NCBI RefSeq assembly: GCF_905220565.1
Contig: NC_059397.1
Span: forward strand, 17,981,001 to 18,045,000
Source: Melitaea cinxia
Taxonomy: Eukaryota > Arthropoda > Insecta > Lepidoptera > Nymphalidae
DNA: 64,000 nt
Direction: 5' to 3'
Below the pieces are notes generated by a model, which saw nothing but the letters and a program-made list of their open reading frames with translations, searched no databases and was not told where the DNA came from. This document shows positions 12,431-25,109 of this stretch, one piece after another. Positions within the stretch are counted from its first letter, which is position 1. The number at the start of each line of letters is the position of its first letter. The translations under genes and the position numbers were made by a program.

Positions 12431-14520
12431 TCGCGACTTAAAGATCCCTAGGTTATGATTTTCCGGAAAGGAGTTTCCGGAGTTTCATTCTTTAGCCGTA
12501 CGATTCAATTTAATTAAATTAGTATAGTTATTTACAACATTTTAGGTGTGTCCCTAAAATCTGCCACAGTGGCAATACATTGCACCATTTTTTCATTACT
12601 GTGAAGTCTAAACGTAACTTGATTTTACTTACATTTCAGACTCTTTCCGAATATGATGACTTTGTTGTAGTGGCAACATTGATTTGGTCTTTGTATTTAT
12701 TACCAGTATTGACATCTCTATATAAATTCAAGCAGAAATATTGTCCTCTAATTTTTACGCGAATTTTACTCATTACGATGAAACAACTTTCTTTCTACAA
12801 CTATATATTTTGATGTAGATTTTTCTTAATAAACCGCGATAGAATCCGAAAAAGTTGTTTGATTCGAGCAGAAACTTTAATTTAATTCAAAGCAAACCAA
12901 TTCCCATTATACGATAAATCGAATTAACTTTACAAATGTTGTTATTAGCAGACCCATCAAAACATAAGGATAGTTTGACACGACACCAAGCCTCTGTCAG
13001 TCGTCAGCGCACGGATCATTTGTCAAGCGGCGCCACAAAGTTTTCAAACACATTCGCGCTCCGCTGGTTACATTTGCGGGCGGCCGCTTACTTTCCTTTG
13101 AAAAATTGTTTCGTCGGTAAATACTCGTGTTTACATTGCCACAAGGGTGTGATCTATGATGCTTTTATTGAATACTCGATGCCATATTTGCTTTTTGATA
13201 GTAATTTTAATTTCTTTGTGGTTTTACGCGTATCTTTTAATGAATCTATGATTTATATGTACATATTTTGTCATTACTATCCGAATAATATATTTAAAAA
13301 AAGATGACAAGGTATGTTAACTTTGTACATACTTACAAGCATCGAAGCTCAAGGTTACATTTCACTCGTGCAATTATAGTGTGAAATTTTATCCTAAAAG
13401 CTTTTTGTACACGTTTTAATAGATTTCAAATAATATATTTTTTATTTATTTATTAGCAAGCCAACTCGCAAGCTCGCAAAAATTAGCTGATTTATAATGT
13501 TGCGAAATTAAAACCCATAGCGCGGTACACGGACACCGTGCTTTAAGCATTAATTGTGTATGGTAGTTTTGCAACAATAACTGACAGGACATAGTTATTA
13601 ATCAACACGTTATACGCAGAAGGATTTTCAGTACAATTTATAACCGATATTCAAAGAATTAATTAAAATTAAATACATAATTCAGTAATAATTAAAGAGG
13701 ATTTAAAACTATTGATTTCAACCAATTTCACGGTTCAAGTATCTTCAATTAGGACATAAACGAGGTCGTATATATTACTTTTTTTTTAATTTAAAATTGA
13801 TAATTACACTTCAGTGTTATCGAATTAAAATTTATAACGTAAGTTATATGAAGAACCTTTTTCGTTTCATAATAAATTTGCTTAGTAATTAAGTGATTGA
13901 ACATAATTAGTACAAGTTTCTTAGTAGGTCAAACTAAAAGTAATTTAGTCAGTAATTTATTACAATGTTAATTTTACGTACTGTTTTTTTTTCCGAATTA
14001 TTTATGAGTTTTATTTTGACTTAGAGTACTTTTCTGTTTTGATTGATTAGGCCACATACGCTATGTAAACATTAGGAATAAGAAAGATGTTATAAAACAC
14101 ATTATACTGTATCAAGCTATCAAGTCATAAGAAATATATTATATAGATTAGGAACAGAAATATTTTTGTTTAAAATTAACAGTCAACGTAATATTCCGTT
14201 GTAGAAATTTACAGGTTTCATGATGGTACGATGAATAAAAAAATTTATAGGACATAATGACCCATTGAAAAGTTGTGGAGGTGTATTTTTAGATGTCTAC
14301 TGTCGTCATTTGCGGGCGTTCCATTAATCAAAGACGTCAGCACAAAGTACGCAGTCACTGCCGTATGAAGGAGCGACGGTAATGGTATAATGGTTGCGAT
14401 GTACTATACCGAAAAATAAGCCATTTGACTATGCAAATGAATAGACTGTTTAATATAATAACTTGTCATTATTAGTTTTGTTTGTATAGTACTGTTTAAA
14501 GAATAAGAATTTTTTCATAA
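12431..14520. other. Non-coding; G+C-richer patch at 12930-13140
   Basis: An open frame of 123 codons spans the patch at 12936-13307 but shows no domain, no matching splice phase and AT-driven composition in its second half. I see no gene. Confidence 0.45.
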
Positions 14521-14717
14521 TCTTAATATATATAAATCTCGTGTCACAATGTTTGTCCTCAATGGACTCCTAAACTACTTAACCGATTTTAGTCAAATTT
14601 GCACACCGTGTGCAGTTTGATCCAACTTAAAAGATGGCTATATTTTATTTTATATATTATGTTATTATTATATTTCAGAAAAAAATAAGGTGATACGAAG
14701 TTCGCCAGGTCAGCTAG
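14521..14717 (+). mobile_element. Helitron-like non-autonomous element
   Basis: Begins TC (TCTTAATATATATAAATC), ends CTAG after GAAGTTCGCCAGGTCAG, preceded by A and followed by T, with no target duplication. These are Helitron termini. The same 3' end (GATACGAAGTTCGCC-G-TCAGCTAG) occurs at 36664. No coding sequence is left. Confidence 0.7.
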
Positions 14718-14910
14718 TATTTTTTTAAGACTCTCAATGGTAATGTACTTACAAAAAACAAAATTACCTTCAGATGTAACTGCTATATGCTGCTATAACT
14801 GCTATATATTTCTGGAAAATATAATGAACTCTAAGAAAGACCAACTTTGTACATTGAATATTAAAACAATAATTTGAATATATACTAATGCCAATTTTTT
14901 AAAAAAATTC

Positions 14911-15115
14911 TGAGCGATCACTGTCAGATGTAAGGTAACTATCGGGACCGACCACTTTAAGTTGTCTCTGAGGCACGGTGGGGAGACACATAAGAGCACA
15001 CAGTCAGAACAGAGAGATATTTGTAATATACTCTCAGTGTGAATGGAACCTAACTCCATCGGTGATTAGGCGACGATAACACAGCGGTTAGAACGGTAAT
15101 ATACATGACGCAACA
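14911..15115 (-). mobile_element. Family A SINE, diverged
   Basis: 'GATCACTGTCAGATGTAAGG', 'CTATCGGGACCGACCACTT', 'GAGGCACGGTGGGGAGACAC' are shared with the other copies. The right part (CGATAACACAGCGGTTAGAACGG) may be the tRNA-derived head in reverse. Confidence 0.75.
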
Positions 15116-15204
15116 TAAATTAATGCAAAAATATAAGAAATGTTCCTGAGATAACGACGACTTAATTTTAGCTCGACTTCATATTACGTCACTTTGCTGT
15201 ATTT

Positions 15205-15680
15205 TTAACCGACTTCCAAAAAAGGAGGAGGTTCTCAATTCAACTGCATTTTTTTATTTATGTTACTTCAGAAGTTTTGACTGGGTGGACCGATTTCGAC
15301 ATTTTTTTTAATCAAAATGTAGTGCGTGTCATTAAGTCCCATTAAAATGTATTTGAGACTTAACCACTACTTTTCGAGTTATATCTAATAATGTGTTTTT
15401 ACTTGACTATTTTTTCGTCGACCAACGTTGTATTATATAACATAACTTTTTACTGGATGTACCGATTTTGATGATTGTTAAGTTAATCGAAAGCCGATGT
15501 TTATCATGTGGTCACATTAAAATTTCATCTAGATCTAATTACAATTTTTTGAGCAATCTTTGATAACGCGTATTTACTTGACTATTTTTTCATCTACTTA
15601 CGTTGTATTACTTGTCGATGTAATTGAAGTCGGGTTTTTTTCGTTTGCGAGCAAATAAAATTTTTCCGTCAACTCATTCA
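15205..15680 (+). repeat. Family D repeat, long copy
   Basis: Begins 'CCGACTTCCAAAAAAGGAGG' and 'AGGTTCTCAATTCAACTG', with 'CTGGGTGGACCGATTTCGAC', 'TTTTTCGTCGACCAACGTTG' and a second similar half from 15450. It is probably the non-coding end of a retrotransposon; the class is not decided. Confidence 0.8.
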
Positions 15681-15954
15681 TCTAGTACGTGTCGATGTAA
15701 TCGATTTATTCACAGGAATTTGTTAAGTCAAGATATAACTGCGTCTATGGCTAGCATCGTTCTTTTTTGTTTGCTAAATCTATTACAAAAAGTATAATCT
15801 TAATGACATTCTATGACAAGGAGGTGTCTTACAATAAACTAGTTATTGAGTTCTCATCCTTCTTTTAGAATCTTATAGTGGTGTTCCCTCTCCAGGAAGA
15901 CATTTGCCTTCTTATGTGTACGCGTAGACAGAGATAGACATATACTTGTAACTG

Positions 15955-16200
15955 AGGAATGCACAGAAGGAAATATCCTGCTCAAAATTTGAAGCAGCCT
16001 GACCGGGAAAGTACCTCGACCTACAGAATCGCAGCAAAATAATACTGCTTTCAAGCAGCTCTTGTTTTAGTAGTGAGTAAGTTGACGAGAGCTTCTGGGG
16101 TGGATTAATAGATAGTTGCAAACGTCTATAAGCTACGTTAATCGCTTACCACCAGGTGAGCAGTATGCTTATTTGCCGACCTAGTAGTATAAAAAAAATA
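15955..16200 (+). repeat. Family B SINE-like element, diverged
   Basis: 'ATATCCTGCTCAAAATTTG', 'TAATACTGCTTTCAAGCAG', 'CGCTTACCACCAGGTGAGCA', 'TTTGCCGACCTAGTAGTA' then an A-run. It is missing its first ~15 bases. Confidence 0.85.
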
Positions 16201-17310
16201 GAGTCGTTATAATTCATTTTAGTAACGTACCATTTTAATTACTGTATAATAGATTATCAAAAATATGTGTTTATTTCTTCCGTATTATTACATCTAGATC
16301 ATGTTCATGATTAGGTTATTTCCATTTCCTATTCTAAATTGACATGCACGAGTTTGAATTCTGTTTATTTAATCCCCACCGTCTGTTTGTGTAGCGATTG
16401 TTTGGTTTATAATGTTGTGACAGTAGAGTACACTTGTATAGTAAATGAGTAGTGGCAACGATTTTGTTTGTGACATTTAGTTGTAATTGAAGTTGATCTA
16501 ACTTTCAATCATTTTACTAATTTTAGTTTGCAGTGGCTGCAAATTTTATATATGACACTTTAGAGAAAACTTGAAACCAATCGCCGGTTACTGAATCGAA
16601 TTTAAAGTTCTCTTTAATGGTTTATGTTTTAAATTCATTTCAAAAATGGAATACAAACGCAAAAATAATTTTATTGATAAAATAATACGTTATGATAATA
16701 ATAAAAAATCATGTATCAACATCAGTTTCAGTTAATGTGGTGATAATATCATGGGTCGGGACTTTTATTAATTGTATAAAAACGCGTATTAAGTGTTCGT
16801 TTGCTGTTTATCATAAAACATATATAGCCATTTCGTCATCTGATTTTCAATGTATGAAATCTGTTTAGTTACCAAATAATTTATTAAAAATATCTTAGTA
16901 TATTTTCAAATTAAAAGTCTACAAAATATGTCTAGCAAATCATCATATATTTATTGTCTCTCCTCGATTTATTGATTTCCTCCTTGCAACAATTATATCT
17001 ATCTACGGGTTCGCAGCGTTCGTGGAACTCAAAAATTTAATTGAAAAAGCAATCACCGATGACAATCGAGTGTGGACGGTGCTTGAAATTGGCGTGACCA
17101 CGCAGTAGAGGATTTTATTTTTAGATTTTGCCCCTATATTGCCTGTTAAAAGGTTTTCATCGTAAAACATTGAATACACAATTTCCTAAAAGCAGAACTT
17201 TTTTTTTAAATTATTATGGAGTAATGGAAAGGTAAGATAATATATGCGTTAACTTTAAGTGCATAATTTCTACACTGTGGTTCTTATACTCGTATTATGG
17301 ATGATACTGT
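16201..17310. other. Non-coding AT-rich stretch
   Basis: No frame, repeat family or structure recognised. Confidence 0.55.
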
Positions 17311-17515
17311 CACGCTTCAGCCTGTAATATCCCACTACTGGGCACAGGCCTCTTTTCCCATGTAGGAGAAGGATCAGAGCTTAATCACCACGCTGCTCCA
17401 ATGCGTGTTGGCGGATATATTCCCTACTATGAGTAACGATCGCTATCAGGTGTACATGATAACAACCGGGACCCATGGCTTAACGTGCTCTCCGAGGTAC
17501 GGTGGGGAGGTACTG
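17311..17515 (-). mobile_element. Family A SINE
   Basis: One of the clearest reverse copies: 'CAGCCTGTAATATCCCACTA', 'TGTAGGAGAAGGATCAGAGC', 'GGCGGATATATTCCCTACTA', 'GTGTACATGATAACAACCGG', ending at 'GTACGGTGGGGAG' so that the tRNA head is absent. Confidence 0.9.
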
Positions 17516-20500
17516 TCACATTTCTATCTTATTAATTTTAATATTCGATAAAATAATGAGGATGCAAGTCCTGAAATTGAAAACATATATTAAAATACTA
17601 TTTAAATTAAAATTGATTTTAAACTTCACATATCCTTATATCCTAATATCATCAAAATATTATATAAAGCCACAAGTTTGAACGGGATATCGAAAACTTT
17701 TGGTAGTAAATTTTAAACTGAAAGAAACTGAACACATTGTCGAACCCCCAGCTTATAAAGTTTACGTATTCGTTATGCAGTTGCATTTCAGTCTGTTTTA
17801 TTGCTCAGTTAACGCATGCCTTAGTTTGAGAATAGTTGGCATAAATTAGCCATTTCGCTTGACTTTGTAAAGTGCAGCACTTGAATCGAGTGGTAACTCG
17901 CTTATTCCAGTTTAGACTTTTATGAACTTATAATCGAGTTAACTTCGAAAAAATTCTGAGCAATTTTCAGGAACAATTTCACATTCAGGTCAATAAAATA
18001 GTTTGATTTTTTTTTGCTTTTATTTTGAGCCTATTTATTAATATCAGTGTGGCTTTGTAGCTAGGGCATTTTAGGTCAACAAATTCTGGACATTCTGTAC
18101 TTTTTCAATTAGGAATGCCATGTATGGACAAGCTGTAGTATTCTAGGTATTACAATCAAGAAACAATCAGAATCTTCTCTGAATATCCTAAGCCCTAAGC
18201 GCTGGATTCAGGTAGAACCGAAATTATCATGAGAAGGAGTAATAACTGACATAAATATATATTTGAGTTCAGTTTTCAAAATATAATAATAAATTATCTT
18301 GTATCTATCTTTTACTTAAACAAAACTTGGACCATTAGAACTCTTTCTCAATGAGACATAACAAGAAATTATACCAGAAAAGGGTAATGTAAGGGTAGTG
18401 TACAATGAAGATGCAAGATTTTACTTACTACAGAAATTGCGTTTTTATGTATATATTTTTCTAAATAACTTTACGATTCAACACAGGCTAGTACAATTAT
18501 CTCAGTGTTAAAGATGCTAGACGATGTAAATTTATTTTGCCAAAACACTAAATGTGTAAAATTAAACCAAATTTCCATAACAACAAAACGGCAGTAATAT
18601 AAATTCAAGCAAAAGTTCAAGCCTTAAGTTTTTCATAAGCCATAAACAACTCAACAAACAATCATTGACAATATCATAGTAACTTGTAAATTGTAATCCG
18701 ACCGCATCGGCCTTAATGAACCCGGTCGGCTTCAAAAGTTTAATCGCATTCGCGTGATCGCGATTAATATTTCTGCTCTGACAACCGGTGAGCAAGGCTG
18801 CCTTCATTACGTACCGATCTACTTAAATCAAAATTGATTTTTTAAATTAATTTAAAAACTATGGTAATGGTACTACCAGTTCCGTATTGTAAGAAAAGTT
18901 TTAGCATTAGAAGTAAACACTCTTAAACAGCATTGGTTGAAAGTGTAAGGGGTCTGAAAAAAGGGGGTTGAAAAAAATATGGCTTACAAGCACACATCCA
19001 GAATAAAAACAAATTTTTATGTGGCTTACACAAATAATTGTTACAAGCAAAGATCAAACTGCTGACACCTGAAGCAACAGCCACCAAAAAACCCGTAAAT
19101 TTAACACGTATTTTGTTTTATATATCACATCAAAAAACATAAAAATATTATAATGTACAAAAGTTAGGTATATATCCGTAGAATTATGTTACAGATAGAA
19201 ATTTTCACTCCTTATTTTATGCCTATCGTAAAACTTTACAGCCCGAAAGGATCTTAAAATATAACACCTTTTCAATACATTGGAAATAATGTCTACTTTT
19301 CTCCTTTCGATATAACACCGAAAGAGGATATTAGCTCAAAACAAGCCCATCAAAGTTCAGATAAGCTAGAAAATAAGATAAAAGAGTGGTATAGGTTTTA
19401 GCGATATCTGGGTGAGAGCTATTAAAAAGCAATCAAGCGGACGAAGTGCTAGTCGATCTAGGTAACATTGGGTGCCCTGTTTGTCCTGGATACGTTGCTA
19501 CATCGTGTAGACTGACACAAGTGCTCCTGTTTCTTTTTTAGCGCTTCGAACGTAGTAAAACATGAGATATTTTCGTATATCGATTTTACTGAATATACGT
19601 TGCTACTCTATACCATCAATCTCATTTGGGTACATGTAGTATCATGTGACCGAAACATTAATTCAAAGTTAAAATTATTATCAAATATAGTGCATTGTTT
19701 ATATTTGATATTTTTTTGGATTTTACTTTTTGAGGACAGAGATAGAATGTTATGTTTGGTATAAATTGAGTTGTGTTTTTTATTCTTATGTAACACATGT
19801 GCGTATTACGTCAGGTTAGTAAACGTTGTTTGTAATGTAGATTTTTATCATATATTAATGGAATGTGTTAAGAACGAAACCAGAAGACGCCAATTTTTTC
19901 TTAATAAACTGTTCTAAACGAATGTTGGAGAATGTAATAATATTTTGACTAGAATCTATTTCGGCAAAAAAATTGTATAAATTGGTCGATGAAGTTCAAT
20001 CAATAGTTTCTTAAGGTGTTATCATGTAATTGTATTGACATAAATGTATAATAACAAAGCGACATAGTCGCAGTAGCGTCAAAGCTCTTTAATAAAGAAA
20101 AAAAATGTGGATTTTTGTACATACATCTAGAGTATCTTTACTAATACTATAAAAAAGTAGCTTTACTACTTTTTTTGAAGTATTAGTAAAGACTAAGAAT
20201 ATACAATTATATTAATACTTATAAAAGTTTTTTTTTACCTACTCGTTTGTGGTTAAACAAAAAGTAAACCGAAAAATTGTGTTTTTTTTATATTTAATAT
20301 CTACACTATACACACACACAAACACTACAAATTGTGAAATTATCAAAGTGATTTTAGTTTATATACATTAGACAAAATCCACGTTAACTAGCAGTACCTA
20401 CATATTATTTATATTACGAGTCAAGAAATCGTTAACAGAGCTAAAACAGTAATAGACATAAAGATGATGCAAATACACATAAAATTATTTTTAATTTGTA

Positions 20501-20855
20501 CAATTTATTTTAGAGATACGTGGATATAACACGGTTATACCGTTAGCGAACATCAGCTTAACAATATAACAAATACCACGCGAGCACGATCATACTTTGT
20601 AAACCAATTACCCGGTTCATTAGAGAAATGCGCTTAACATGCGATTATTAAAACAATTTTAAACAACGTGTTTACGGTCGTCGTTACCTTTTAAATTCGT
20701 CGAATAACCAATTTTGTATTAGGTGTATCTTTTTAATTAATACAATTAATTATAAATCAGCTACAGAAGTTTGTTTTACTAATTATTATTATAACTAAGA
20801 GATACTGAAGTTAATTATTTTTATATATTTTTTGTTAACAACTTTTACAATTCTT
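17516..20855. other. Non-coding, with one strong hairpin at 20135-20192
   Basis: Mostly AT-rich. A G+C-richer patch at 18690-18790 overlaps an 81-codon reverse frame that matches nothing I know. No gene is supported. Confidence 0.5.
20135..20192. repeat. 58-base hairpin (inverted repeat)
   Basis: Arms 20135-20160 and 20166-20192 around a 5-base loop CTTTA: TCTTTACTAATACT...AAAAAAGTAG pairs with CTACTTTTTTT...AGTATTAGTAAAGA, with only a two- to three-base interruption. It is the size of a short pre-miRNA stem but very A/T-rich. Confidence 0.85.
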
Positions 20856-20975
20856 AATATCATATCAAAAATCAACCGTTCCAGCGGGGATCGAACCTGC
20901 ATCTCCAACTGACCGTGTCGGTGCTTTTTTTAAGCTATGGAACAATGTATCCGCTAGATCGAAATTTTTGATATG
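20856..20975 (-). mobile_element. tRNA-cored palindromic element, copy 1
   Basis: Flanked by ATATCATATCAAAAA and its complement TTTTTGATATGAT. Read on the minus strand the core has CCGACACGGTCAGTTGG (a 5-base anticodon-like stem with a 7-base loop) and GGTTCGATCC, a consensus pol III B box. It is oriented opposite to copy 2, 200 bases away. Confidence 0.8.
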
Positions 20976-21107
20976 ATGATTTTATATTCGATGCTAAGCG
21001 ACCGCGGCGCCGTCTATAATGAGTTCTGTATAGAACTCGTAACTATTCAAAGTTTCATATAACAATTAAATTTTTTTGACAGGAGACGACACCACGCTAT
21101 TTTTAAG

Positions 21108-21340
21108 TCGTACGATTAATTTTTGTGTTACCCACACATTAGGGAATTCCAAACAATTTTTAATATCATATCAAAAAAAAAATCGATCTAGCGGGTACAT
21201 CGTATCATCCATAGCGTAATTGGCTAAAGCACCGACACGGTCAGTTGGAGATGCCCGCTGGAACGGTCAATTTTTGATATGATATTAAAAATTGTTTAAA
21301 ATTCCCCAATGTGTCAGTAACACAAAAATAAATCGTACGA
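21108..21340 (+). mobile_element. Long palindrome with tRNA-like core, copy 2
   Basis: Terminal inverted repeats of about 70 bases: TCGTACGATTAATTTTTGTG at the left and its complement ending AAATCGTACGA at the right, both running inward to AATATCATATCAAAAA. Inside (21182-21275) is ATAGCGTAATTGGCTAAAGC, an A-box-like D arm, and CCGACACGGTCAGTTGG. The T arm is deleted here. It is a mobile element, not a tRNA gene. Confidence 0.82.
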
Positions 21341-22545
21341 ACTTTTACAAATATTATACATATATAAAAGTCACAATTTAAGAACTAAATATTTACAGAT
21401 AGTTGCGGTATAAATCATATTGAATCACTATGAACATTCTCTTGGCAAAAAATGCATTAGCCCTCTTGTCACGAGTGGCGGCACTAAGACGAGGAGTTAA
21501 TTAAAAAATGCTGCTAAAAAAATACTCTGCTACTCTAAGGTTCAAGAGCTTAAACTGCAAATAGCACAAAGACTAAATTTGGAATTAGTAACGAATATTT
21601 GTGCCGCCTAGGCGTTTCAACTTTTTTCAAAGCAGTTCCCGCTCTTTAGGTTATTTCCCTGACATGGGACGGAGCAAGTGTGTCGACGTAGGTTGCGTCC
21701 CCATAGCGCCTGTCTCCTTACCCAGGTAACCAATGTCAATCTTATCTCTCTAATCTCTTTCCATCATCGCAACTAAATCCAGTAAGCTGGATCAGAGCAT
21801 TAGCGTCGATGGTGGCAAAAGCTTTTTTTATGGTTTCATTTATGTGACCGTTGCGGGAAAAAATACCTGAAATCTTGTTGCAGGAAAGGCCGTGTAGGCC
21901 AAAAGAATCAACCTCCTAATTATTATTAAGATGGGTTAATACTTTTACTGTTCTTTTTCTACAAACTTTATCAAGATATTCCTATACTATTATTTTATCT
22001 TTCTAATGGCGAAAGATATTTGCCATTTCAACTGAGCTATATGTGCTTAAGTGACCAAATTCAGAAGAAATATTTTACATAAGTAACAGAACCCAGGGTT
22101 GTTCTTAATAAATATTCCTAAGTTTTTTGCTTCTATTTCCATAACCGTCGCGTGACAGCAACTTCATATAACTGCCACTGTTATCATTTATTTCAAGAAA
22201 AAAAATCAGCAAAACGGCTTTGTGACATTTCGTGTCCGTAATGAATGCGACGAACTCAAATCGCTTTCGCGTCTATCATTATAATTATCATACGGAACAA
22301 CGCTGAACAGTATGAATAACGAAAGTCAATATTGACTTTGTATAATTAGTGTATGTTGCTTGTCGAGTTGCAGATTTTATATTATTGATTAGACATGCTT
22401 TTATTGAAAACAGATTGTTAAGTGGAATAAGTATATTGTTTATTAATTTGGAGCAATCATTTCTCACGTTACCGTAATAAAAAAAATGATTTCTTAAACT
22501 TTATTACCTATGTAAGCCCGTTACATTGCTAGCTCCTTTCTGTTG
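21341..22545. other. Non-coding stretch
   Basis: A G+C-richer part around 21640-21720 (CCCCATAGCGCC) has no frame. Nothing is named. Confidence 0.45.
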
Positions 22546-22665
22546 GGTAGTCTGGAAGAGATCGCTATTTAGTGATAAGGCCGCCCGTTGCATTAAATGT
22601 ATTTAATATTCAGGTTTGCTATGTAACCTAGTTTCAGTTACAATAAAGTTATTTATTATTATTTT
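22546..22665 (+). repeat. LINE 3' tail, family G
   Basis: 'AGTCTGGAAGAGATCGCTAT', 'GATAAGGCCGCCCGTTGCAT' and an AATAAAG near the end. Other copies lie at 29855-30000, 33270-33405 and, diverged, 45785-45875, all in the same orientation. Confidence 0.75.
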
Positions 22666-23184
22666 TATTGATTCCTTCAATCGATGAACATGACTCACAT
22701 ATAAAACCTGCTGAGTTTGGTATGCTTTACACCGTAATAAGTAAATTATTTCATCATGATCAGATGTATTACATAATGTTTTAACGATGTTTCGCGACTG
22801 TTTGTCTTTTGTTGAAATGTTATGTATCTTTTTGTGTTATTGCATAAAAAAAAACTTACGTACCCGATGATTAATGTAAAGAAAAGTTAAATAATAATAA
22901 ATAATACCAAAATCTACCTTTTCGAAGGTTTTTATCAAAAAAAAAAGTCAAGAATTCAGCAAATTATTTTTCAACACTTTTAGAAAGTGTATCGTTCGAA
23001 CAAATTCAAAATGATTTGACTTAAACTCAAGGACTTAGGTCCTTGTCATTTAACAAAAAACCTAAGTTTCAGTCTTGGTCTTAAGACTTTCTAAGGATGT
23101 TCTGTACTTAATTTCTTGATGGGATTCTGCAGAGATTCTGCTTTGTAGTAGTTACAATGACGACGACGCGTTGACGGACACAGC
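22666..23184. other. AT-rich non-coding stretch
   Basis: Nothing recognised. Confidence 0.55.
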
Positions 23185-23470
23185 ACTGGTTTGTGTCTGT
23201 TGCGCTGGCGGTGGCGGGTTCGATCCCCGCACATAACAAGCATTTGTATTGGCCATACAGATGTTTGCCATGGTCTGGGTGCTTATGCAGTCTTTGTGGG
23301 TCTCCCCACCGTGGCTCCAAGAGCACGTCAAGCCTAATAGCGATCGTTACTCATAGTAGGGAATATATTCGCCAACCCTCAGTGGAGCAGCGTGGTGGTT
23401 GGGCTCTGATCCTTCTCCCCGGGAAAGCAGCTATACCCAGTAATGGGATTGGTATTACAGGCTGAAGTGT
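23185..23470 (+). mobile_element. Family A SINE, with tRNA-like head
   Basis: Starts 'TTGCGCTGGCGGTGGCGGGT' and 'TTCGATCCCCGCACATAAC' (B box), then 'GTGGGTCTCCCCACCGTGG', 'GCGATCGTTACTCATAGTAG', 'GGAGCAGCGTGGTGG' and the 3' end 'TTACAGGCTGAAG'. It is the most complete head-to-tail copy together with 43927-44212. Long frames on both strands here belong to the SINE. Confidence 0.9.
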
Positions 23471-23865
23471 AGCGTAGCGTAGTACAATTATAGTCATTAT
23501 ATTTTAGTAATGTAAAAAGACACATAAAACGGGTGAAGATTAAGATTACTACTCCTGGTAGGAGAGGGAGTCGAATGTTTGTAGTTATATAATATGTATT
23601 CGTTTTAGGTTTGTATTTTGGACTTTATTGCCTCGCATTGCTTCACGGAGTACATACATTCTACATAACGGTTATTTTCATAAATACATCAAAATTACTG
23701 TTACTCTATTTGTGCAATTTATCCACCTACTCGTGGTAGAGTAATGGATAAGTAAGATAAAATTCTTCTCTTGTAAAGAGTACAGTCTTTAGCTGATAAG
23801 TCAGATATAATAACAATAATAACACTCTTTATTGTACACCATTAAAAGAAACAACAAAATACATA

Positions 23866-24005
23866 TAATTATGTTTGCTCGCAAATGGAAAAAAAAACGA
23901 CTTCTATTACATAGACAAGTAATACAACGTAAGTTGACGAAAAAAGTTAACAAACGCACTAGTCGTCACTACGATTTTCGAGGGTTTCCCTCGATTTCTC
24001 TGGGA
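23866..24005 (-). repeat. Family D repeat fragment
   Basis: 'TTGCTCGCAAATGGAAAAAA', 'ACAAGTAATACAACGTAAGT' and 'CGAGGGTTTCCCTCGATTTC' are shared with 43225-43400 in the same order. Confidence 0.82.
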
Positions 24006-24039
24006 TATCATCATCAGATCCTGGTTTCCTTATCATTTA

Positions 24040-24255
24040 CGTGCTTAAACACCCGCAATTCCCGGGTCGATTTCCTCGGGATGGATATTTATACTTGTGC
24101 AAATATTTCTTTCCAATTTGAGGGTCTGTCCTTGTGAGTATTCCCACCGTGCCTCGGAAAGCCCGCAGTAGAACGGCGTGGTGGATTTAGCTCTGAACTT
24201 TCTCCTACACTGGGAAAGAGACGTATGCCCAGCAGTGAGATGTTACAAGCTGAAT
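24040..24255 (+). mobile_element. Family A SINE, diverged
   Basis: 'CCCACCGTGCCTCGGAAAGC', 'GGCGTGGTGGATTTAGCTCT', 'GGGAAAGAGACGTATGCCCA', 'TTACAAGCTGAA'. It abuts the family D fragment, so one probably landed in the other. Confidence 0.82.
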
Positions 24256-24685
24256 CGCATTTCGTATCTTTTACGAGGTGTAGTAAATAACTTCTAGTAC
24301 ATATAACCGTCCATACAAACTCCTTAACGCAAATTAAATATATTCCACTTTCAAACACACACTACTAGATACACAGACGCTAAATACTACAAACAATTTA
24401 ATAGTTCAGGCGTAAAAGCGGGTACAAAACGTGAGCACAAGTGAAGATATATTTACAGTATTTATTGTGAGATACTTAGAAATGTTTCATTTAAAATACG
24501 GTGCGTCCCATTTCAGGGGATAAGTAGATCTAAGCGTTGTGAGGAGTCTCGCGCTGAGGTAAATCGTCGGTGAGATATCTCAGTGCATGTTGTTAAAAAC
24601 CTTAATATGTTTTCTGGAAATATGTAACGGTGAAAACTGAAAACCACGTACGTGTGTGGTATATAAGATGTTTATATTATTATGT

Positions 24686-24950
24686 ACTAGCTGTACCCTG
24701 TGCGCGTTGCTAAGCTTTATTAATTTTTTTTGGTCTTACTAACCTTTGTGGGCTCATACACAGCACTTGCTGGAGATCATGACAGGATCAAATGCATTGT
24801 TTACGATTCTATAAAGGACATACAGACAAACATTCATTTTATATATGTAGATATATTAATACGTGAAGCAAAAATTAAAATAAATTTGTATCACTTTTTA
24901 CGACAATTGCGCGGACGAAGGAGTATGAAATTTCGCACACTTATAGTTTA
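24686..24950. repeat. Transposon remnant, family E
   Basis: Begins ACTAGCTGTACCCTGTGCGC and contains CGGACGAAGGAGTATGAAAT and TTTCGCACAC. The latter blocks recur at 53420-53520, and GATTCTATAAAGGACATACA recurs at 6590. Confidence 0.72.
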
Positions 24951-25109
24951 TTTAGAGGAGTGCAGAATGCTAATATTTTTTTTAAATAATGCATAAAAAT
25001 ACATAAAAAATAATATTACTACCATGTTTTTGACACACCACGCATATATACTCTTTTGTTTATTGTTAAGTTCTGTGATTAAATTATCGTTGAATTTCGA
25101 CCATTGGGG

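Noticed and set aside
12580..12813. 77-codon hydrophobic frame after ATTTCAG, possibly a receptor exon
   Set aside because: No recognisable receptor motif, no other exons nearby, and a stop soon after without a donor.
12936..13307. 123-codon forward open frame, one of the longest in the window
   Set aside because: No domain or family resemblance. Its second half is AT-driven (YMYIFCHYYPNNIF), there is no partner exon, and it does not join the TMTC gene in phase.
23108..23465. Open frames on both strands
   Set aside because: They are translations of a family A SINE.
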